Part shown: piece by piece, positions 52,032-64,000 of the stretch
How the letters are laid out: the number at the start of each line of letters is the position of its first letter
How positions within the stretch are numbered: position 1 is the stretch's first letter
Assembly (NCBI GenBank): GCA_037179515.1
Contig: JAXCGZ010020810.1
Location: forward strand, 56,001-120,000
Direction: 5' to 3'
Origin: Halocaridina rubra
Lineage: Eukaryota; Arthropoda; Malacostraca; Decapoda; Atyidae
Length of the DNA stretch: 64,000 nucleotides
Position numbers and translations under genes: made by a program
The notes under the pieces: generated by a model
What the model was told of the DNA's origin: nothing
Database searches by the model: none
Seen by the model: the letters and a program-made list of their open reading frames with translations, nothing else

Positions 52032-53648
52032 CATAAAAAAAAAAATTTATGCCGATGATTTTGCCCTGGTAGCCAGAGGTTGTGATGCCTTTGACCTTGC
52101 CCAAAGAAGCCTAACAAAGATTTACAACATCTCCATCACCCTTGGGCTCAAGATAAATGCTTCCAAGACACAAGCTCTTGTCCTCCACCAGCGAGAGCCA
52201 GAAAAAAAATGGTTATAAATAACAGCCCTCTTGACTGGGTCAGCCGGCACCAGTACTTGGATATTTACATCAACAGTGCACTCTCCTTTGGACCTGAGAT
52301 CCAATGCTTATGCGACAAGTGCAAAATGCACCAGTCTATTCTGTCACACCTGCCTGGAATCCATGACGGTGCCAACAGTAGTCTCGGAACTTTTATGTAC
52401 AAGGTATACGAAGCCTTGTGGACTACGCTTGTCCTGCCCTTTGGCTTCTCTCAGAACCTCATTGGACAGAAATATAGGCCATAAAACACAACACATTCAA
52501 GTCATGCTAGGAGCCCCCATCTGGACAAAGAAAATAAACCTCCAGCTGGAAACTAACCTCCTTTCTTTGAATCACATCTGTGCAGAGAATGACCTCCATC
52601 ATAGCCAAGACCTCCGCAACACAACACCCCTGCATTGCTGTCATGGACGTCAACCTTGCTCTAAATCAACATCCTGATCTTCCTAGGCGGACCTGGGTGG
52701 CAGAGGTCAGCACCGAAGAACCAGCCTTAGGTGTCGTGAGCAACAGCCAAGCTGGGAACCTGGACACTCCTCATCCACACTATAGATGCCCTCCACCATG
52801 GAAGGACCGCCTGCTCAACGTCAAGATTGAAGTTCCCAACACTCCAAAGAGCTCAGGCAACCCGAGCGTCATCAAGGATATATACATTGATAAAATCTGG
52901 AATTGGAGCAGACCCAAGTTCCTAACTGTCTACACTGATGGCTCAGCTTATCAAGAGACTGGAGCCTCAGCCGCAGCTTTCATCACAGAAGGACACGAGG
53001 AGTCTTGGAGATTGTCTAATTCCTGCTCTTCACTCTAAACTGAGTTTGTTGCCATTGCCAAAGCCCTGCATCACATAACTCTTCAAGAAGCAGACCATGC
53101 CCTCATTCTCACAGACTTGTCTTACAAGCCATTCAGATGTCCCTGAGAGAAGTACTGCAGTCAATTTCAACAGACTAAGACGGGTACAAATGCAGCTGGG
53201 AACTCAAAGATAGCACTATCAAAGAGTGCACTTTCTTTCAAGAAGAAACACCAAGACCTCTCCTACATTACATCATGGAATGTGAAGCCTTCTCAGAAGT
53301 ACAGCAGACGACCAGAGCCACAACCATCCCCTGTCAAAATCCTGAAGCTCCCTTAGTAGCCTCAAACATACTAAGAGCAGCCATTCATCATATGGGTACT
53401 CTACTGGCTGTAATCAGCCAGTACCCACCACTGAGATAAACATTAGCATCACAGCATCCAACAACACCTACAAACCTATCCTTTCACGGCAACAAGAATT
53501 ATTCACCTATGGGTCCTCCATGACCCGTTCCACCCATCCTTGGGTGGGGATCTACACCAATCAACCATAGTGTAAATCAGATTCCTATGAAGATAAGTAA
53601 TACACTTGAAAGTACAGTGATCTAAGGATATAAAAAATTTCTTTATAC

Positions 53649-53649
53649 A

Positions 53650-53717
<68 letters not shown>
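53649..53717. repeat. (TA)n tract
   Basis: About 69 bp with one AATA interruption; borders the SINE-A array to its right. Confidence 0.95.
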
Positions 53718-53719
<2 letters not shown>

Positions 53720-54711
53720 AATCATTTTTACCCCGACCGGGACTTAAGCCCATGACTTATAATTACTAAGCCAAGGCGCTACCAACTACACCACACAAGG
53801 TCTAAAAGGGAAACAGCTTCTATCTGCTATACTAGGAATGAATGCATTCTATCTGAATGCCACTATATTCATATTACAGCTTCCCTCAACCTCACTCGTG
53901 GTTTCGTTTTCGTATTTAATTCAACTCCCAATCTCATTTGGGACCAACAATAATCAAATAAGCACATTACCATATGTGAAAACATGAATAATTTTTACCC
54001 TGACCGGGACTTGAACCTAGGATTTATAATTTCCAAGCCAAGGCTCTACCAACTACACCACAGGAGGTGAAAAAGGGTAACAGACCCTACAGCTTATATC
54101 TGCTATACTAGGAATGAACGCATTCTATCTGAATGCCACTATGTTCATATTACAGCTTCCCCCAACCTCACTCGTGGTTTCGTATTCGCATTTAATTCAA
54201 CTCCCAATCTCATTCGGGACCAACAATAATCAAATAAGCACATTACCATAAGTGAAAACGTGAATCATTTTTACTCCAACTGGGACTATAATCTAGGACT
54301 TATAATTACTAAGCCAAGGCTCTACCAACTACACCACAGAAGGACTAGAAGGGAAACAGACCTTACAACTTATATCTGCTCTACTAGGAATGAACACAGT
54401 CTATCTGAATGCCACTATGTTCATATTACAGTTTCCCTCAACCTTGGCTTAGTAATTATAAGTCCTAAGTTCAAGTCCTGGTCAGGGTAAAATGATTCAT
54501 GTTTTCATATATGGTAATGTGCTTATTTGATTATTGTTGGACCCGAATGAGACTGGGAGTTAAATGTGAGAACGAAACCACGAGTGAGGTTAGGGGAACT
54601 GTAATATGAACATAGTGGCATTCAGATAGAATGCGTTCATTCCTAGTAGAGCAGATATAAGCTGTAAGGTCTGTTTCCCTTTTAGACCTTGTGTGGTGTA
54701 GTTGGTAGCTT
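53718..54711. repeat. SINE-A array, three minus units then plus units
   Basis: Minus heads at 53729-53800, 53996-54068 and 54269-54344 (spacing 267 and 273 bp), then plus heads at 54440-54487 and a cut one ending GGTGTAGTTGGTAG at 54710. Heads here have an extra T (GTAGTTGGTAG) against the 35-kb array. Confidence 0.88.
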
Positions 54712-56150
54712 GAGATACATAAGGTTTTGGAGAGTTTTTTGGTTAAGGACCAGAAGCATTTGTCAGTGGGAGAGGAGTGAAGGTCATCAACTTTCCATTT
54801 TATAAAGGAAGTCTTTGACCTTCAAATGTGAGCAGTACATCGATTCCTAGCTACAATAAAAGCAGACCGAGTTAAATCGGAAGGAAAGGCTTGGTAAGAT
54901 TGGTGTACCTGATTCCTGGCCAGGATAGCCATTGAGCAGGCGTGATAAAGCCAAGGTTTGGGGGGAGAGAGAGTTTTTGTAGAGAAGGGGATGTACACCT
55001 CCGTTCCTGCGGTCATGATCTCGGCAACTTTTAGATCTACCTGATCAGGGTTGCGGGACCGAAAGTAGTAGTCATTCCAAGGAAAGTTAATGAGGAAATT
55101 ACGCAAATTATCATGTTGGGTATGCTCAAAGTGCCAAAGGTGGCACTGATTAAGAAGGATTGTTGGAGGGGGAGCAAAAGTGGAAGAGATTGAGATCATA
55201 CATAGAGTGATCAGATTTACCAATAGGGGAAAGCACAAAATAAGAGTGGTTTGAAGGGTTAGAAGTAAGAAATAGGTCAAGAGTGTTTGCTCCATGTTTG
55301 TGACGATCAGGAACATGAGTAGGACGTTTGATAATTTGCTTCAGATCATGAGTAATAGAAAAAGCAAGGGCCTCACTTCCTCCCACATCGGTGTGAGAAG
55401 AATGAGGCCACTGGCTGTGGTGTACATTGAAGTTTCCCATGTAGAGAACTTTGGCTAGTGGGTGAAAAGATAGCAAGGACTCATGGCACGAGGACACATA
55501 TTCAAAGAAAGACAAAAACTCGTTGAGTTTGGAGAACAGTAGCAGAAGCAAAGGAAAATAGTGGAAGTGGAGAGATAGACTTTTAGCCAGAGAACATCAA
55601 AGTCAGGAGATTCAAGGTCCATGAGCCTTGCAATAGGAGTGTTAATGTTGCAGTAGGCACAGACTCCCCTACCTTTGGAACGAAAACGAGTACACAGATT
55701 ATAGTGAGAGATTTGAAATGGATCAGTGGAAGCATGTATAGACAAGTGAGTTTCACATAGGAGGAGGAGGTTAGGGAGGAAAGTACCCAAGTGTTGTTCC
55801 ACATACGAAAGATTAGAGTTCATAACACGAATGTTAGAATAGTGAAGAGTGAAAGAAGCAGATCTATTGAGAGGTGCAAGGTTAGGGGCAGAATCATTAC
55901 TACCAACAGGCATTTCTGCCCTCAAGCCAATAGTGGAGTCAACAAGATCCCTGGAGATTCTTCACACCCCTCTATTCCTGGTACTGGGGACCATAAGCTG
56001 TGGACCTTCCATAAATAATAACAAGTATGAGGAAAAAAAGAGACATGTGGGGAGTGTTGTGACTTCTCAAATGTAATGGAATAGCAAGAGATGTGTAATG
56101 AATACGCCAGAATATTCAGTGTAGATATAGGCATAAGGAAAGAATCATCT
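54712..56150 (-). mobile_element. Jockey-type LINE endonuclease part inserted in SINE-A
   Basis: Minus strand. SASFTLHYSNIRVMNSNLSY, VEQHLGTFLPNLLLLCETHL (55455-55925), NLCTRFRSKGRGVCAYCNIN, LMDLESPDFDVLWLKVYLST, MGNFNVHHSQWP (55150-55551), then FPLLVNLITLCM (54822-55316). Matches 3010-4330 of the first copy. The RT is missing. The 3' cut lies exactly inside a SINE-A A-box. Confidence 0.8.
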
Positions 56151-56215
56151 TGAAGGAAGACTCAACCCGAAACTGTCTGGACCAGTCCTAGTTGCATCCT
56201 AATACCTTCAATCGT

Positions 56216-57872
<1,657 letters not shown>

Positions 57873-57966
57873 TTCAAGAGACAGAATGAGAGAGATCTAG
57901 GAGTTAACATACTGGCAGATTTGTCTCCAGAAATGCACATAAATGGCATAGTAAAGGTAGCAGACG
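57873..57966 (+). mobile_element. CR1-family LINE fragment
   Basis: AACTTCAAGAGACAGAATGA to CATAAATGGCATAGTAAAGG, matching 13852-13945; encodes ERDLGVNILADLSPEMHING. Confidence 0.75.
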
Positions 57967-58204
57967 CTGCCCTTACTTCTTCTTCTTCTCTTGCTTTTCC
58001 CATATCTATATGGGTTCGCGATTTCTTATCAGCCTTTTCCACTCTCTCTTGTCCAGTGCTTCCTCTCCACTGAGGTCCTTCATGTCAGTTCTGTTAACTT
58101 TAAATAAATCCTGTTTTAAACTGATAAACATGCTACTTTTATTCTTACTTTTATTTTAAAAATTCTCAATAAAGAATTCAAGTATATAAAGCCATTAGTT
58201 TTTC

Positions 58205-59085
58205 AAAATACGGTGAAGTTTTGCCATGAAGGCATATAAAAACCGTCACCATATCCCCCCTCATTCTTCTAGCTTCGAGTGATGGTAAGTCTAATTCCCT
58301 CAGCCTCTCATCATAACTTAGCTTGCGTATTTCTGGCACCAGTTTCGTGGCATGCCACTGAGCTTTTTCCAGCTTGACTACATGCTTTTTCAAGTGTAGA
58401 TTTGGGGCTGTATATTCAATCTTTGGCCTCCCATAGGTTACATAAATATTTCTGAAAATCTCCTTGTTCATGTGCTTGAAGACTACCCTTACATTTGATC
58501 AGAAAACACGTGGTGCCCTTACTATGCCATTTATATGCAGTTCTGGAGACGTATCTGCCAGTATGTTTACTCTTAGATCTCTCCCATTCTATGTCTCTTG
58601 AAGTTCTGCTTTTGGCATTGAGTAGTCATGCTTAGGTCTTCTTGCACTTGTGCCCATTTTTTTACCTTACCTTTTTTGAAGTATTGAATTTCTTTAGCTA
58701 CTTTTCTGACCACTCATGCAGACTAATTAAAACTTCTCAAAGTTCTCTACCATTGTCCTCGTCTTTTACTTTCTTTACAATCTTTGCATCATCTGCAAAC
58801 ATATTCATGAATGAATTTACAGACTCTGGTAGGTCGTTTACATATGCAAGGAATAAAAGTGGCACTAAATCTGAACCCTGTGAAACTCCACTACTAACTC
58901 TTCTCCATTCAGACACTGAGTGTCTTACTCTAACCCTCTGTTCCCTTCCTTCTAAGTAAGTTTTTATCTCATTCCACGACATTTCCACCTATTCTCGCCA
59001 TTACTTGCAGGTTCTTAATAATTCTCTCGTGTGGGACAATGTCAAATGCTTTCTGGACGTCTAGGAATACGCAGTTTGCCATGCA
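58205..59085 (-). mobile_element. CR1-family LINE copy D, truncated
   Basis: Minus strand: RVRHSVSEWRRVSSGVSQGS, MFADDAKIVKKVKDEDNGRE (58737-58988), KLVPEIRKLSYDERLRELDL (58178-58471). Frameshifts near 58500 and 58730; both ends missing. Confidence 0.85.

Positions 59086-60762
<1,677 letters not shown>

Positions 60763-60846
<84 letters not shown>
60763..60846. repeat. (TA)n tract
   Basis: About 42 units, starting at the palindrome's last AA. Confidence 0.97.
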
Positions 60847-62234
<1,388 letters not shown>

Positions 62235-62236
62235 AC

Positions 62237-63923
<1,687 letters not shown>

Positions 63924-64000
<77 letters not shown>
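63924..64000. repeat. (TA)n tract reaching window end
   Basis: About 38 units; continues beyond the window. Confidence 0.97.

Larger units (their letters stand above)
47778..53560 (+). mobile_element. I/R1-type LINE, near full length, degraded
   Basis: ORF1-like part with three zinc knuckles: LRCFRCQRFGHHKNSCQY, NVKCAIC (then a stop and AHDTEEC), ARCPNCRMTHHA..NNWC (48189-48600). Proline-rich linker 48600-48960. Endonuclease: ILHWNAQGLRKTIQYLECIS (49165) to DLTFISDSLKHD and ITSDHYGVYLKL (49528-49821). RT fragments NTAPGADRILYTMIQNLGLQ (50728-50860) and YADDFALVARG (52047), then LGLKINASKTQALVL. RNase H LTVYTDGSAYQETGASAAAF (52920) with TEFVAIAKALHHI. Terminal H-C motif LLHYIMECEAF. Interrupted by insertions at 49905-50210 and 51170-52031. 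Confidence 0.85.

Overview
The window is eukaryotic and repeat-dense. It carries spliced genes with GT-AG introns, several arthropod-type non-LTR retrotransposon families, Tigger/pogo DNA transposons, tRNA-derived SINEs, TTAGG-like stretches and very long (TA)n microsatellites. This mix points to an arthropod, most likely a decapod crustacean. The assignment is inference from repeat style; no ribosomal or mitochondrial marker is present.

Two host genes can be read, both on the + strand. (1) The 3' part of a CACHD1-like gene (VWA/cache, alpha2-delta family) occupies about 221-9616. Four good exons (443-573, 768-985, 9271-9383, 9529-9616) and one weak upstream exon splice in frame and end in a stop before any membrane segment. 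(2) A complete coding region for 3-ketodihydrosphingosine reductase (KDSR, second step of sphingolipid synthesis) occupies 25341-44526. Its seven coding exons join in phase to 335 residues, with intact SDR cofactor and catalytic motifs, and poly(A) signals lie just downstream.

Everything else recognisable is mobile or repetitive DNA. 1.2-7.7 kb (inside a CACHD1-like intron): a Jockey-type LINE, a CR1-type LINE and a Tigger transposase 3' fragment. 9.97-13.68 kb: a Ty3/Gypsy gag-pol relic on the minus strand, cut by a CR1-family LINE whose 3' end is triplicated. 16.5-19.9 kb: an RTE-type LINE split by a CR1-family LINE, then a 517-bp palindrome holding a MITE. 22.6-23.8 kb: a second RTE-type LINE. 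KDSR introns: SINEs, a Tigger relic, a Jockey tail, long (TA)n tracts and a palindromic SINE array. 44.8-47.1 kb: a Tigger element with TA target duplication. 47.8-53.6 kb: a decayed I/R1-type LINE (CCHC, endonuclease, RT, RNase H) carrying a younger Jockey-type copy. 53.6-64 kb: arrays of a tRNA-like SINE alternating with (TA)n, further CR1 copies, and a second MITE copy.

The most unusual signal is the repeated association of inverted tRNA-SINE dimers with (TA)n tracts, seen in three arrays (34.6-36.6, 53.6-56.5 and 60.1-62.2 kb). In the last array it forms a roughly 650-690 bp higher-order repeat in which each (TA)n starts at a short perfect or near-perfect palindrome. No CRISPR array, phage, plasmid or bacterial operon is present.
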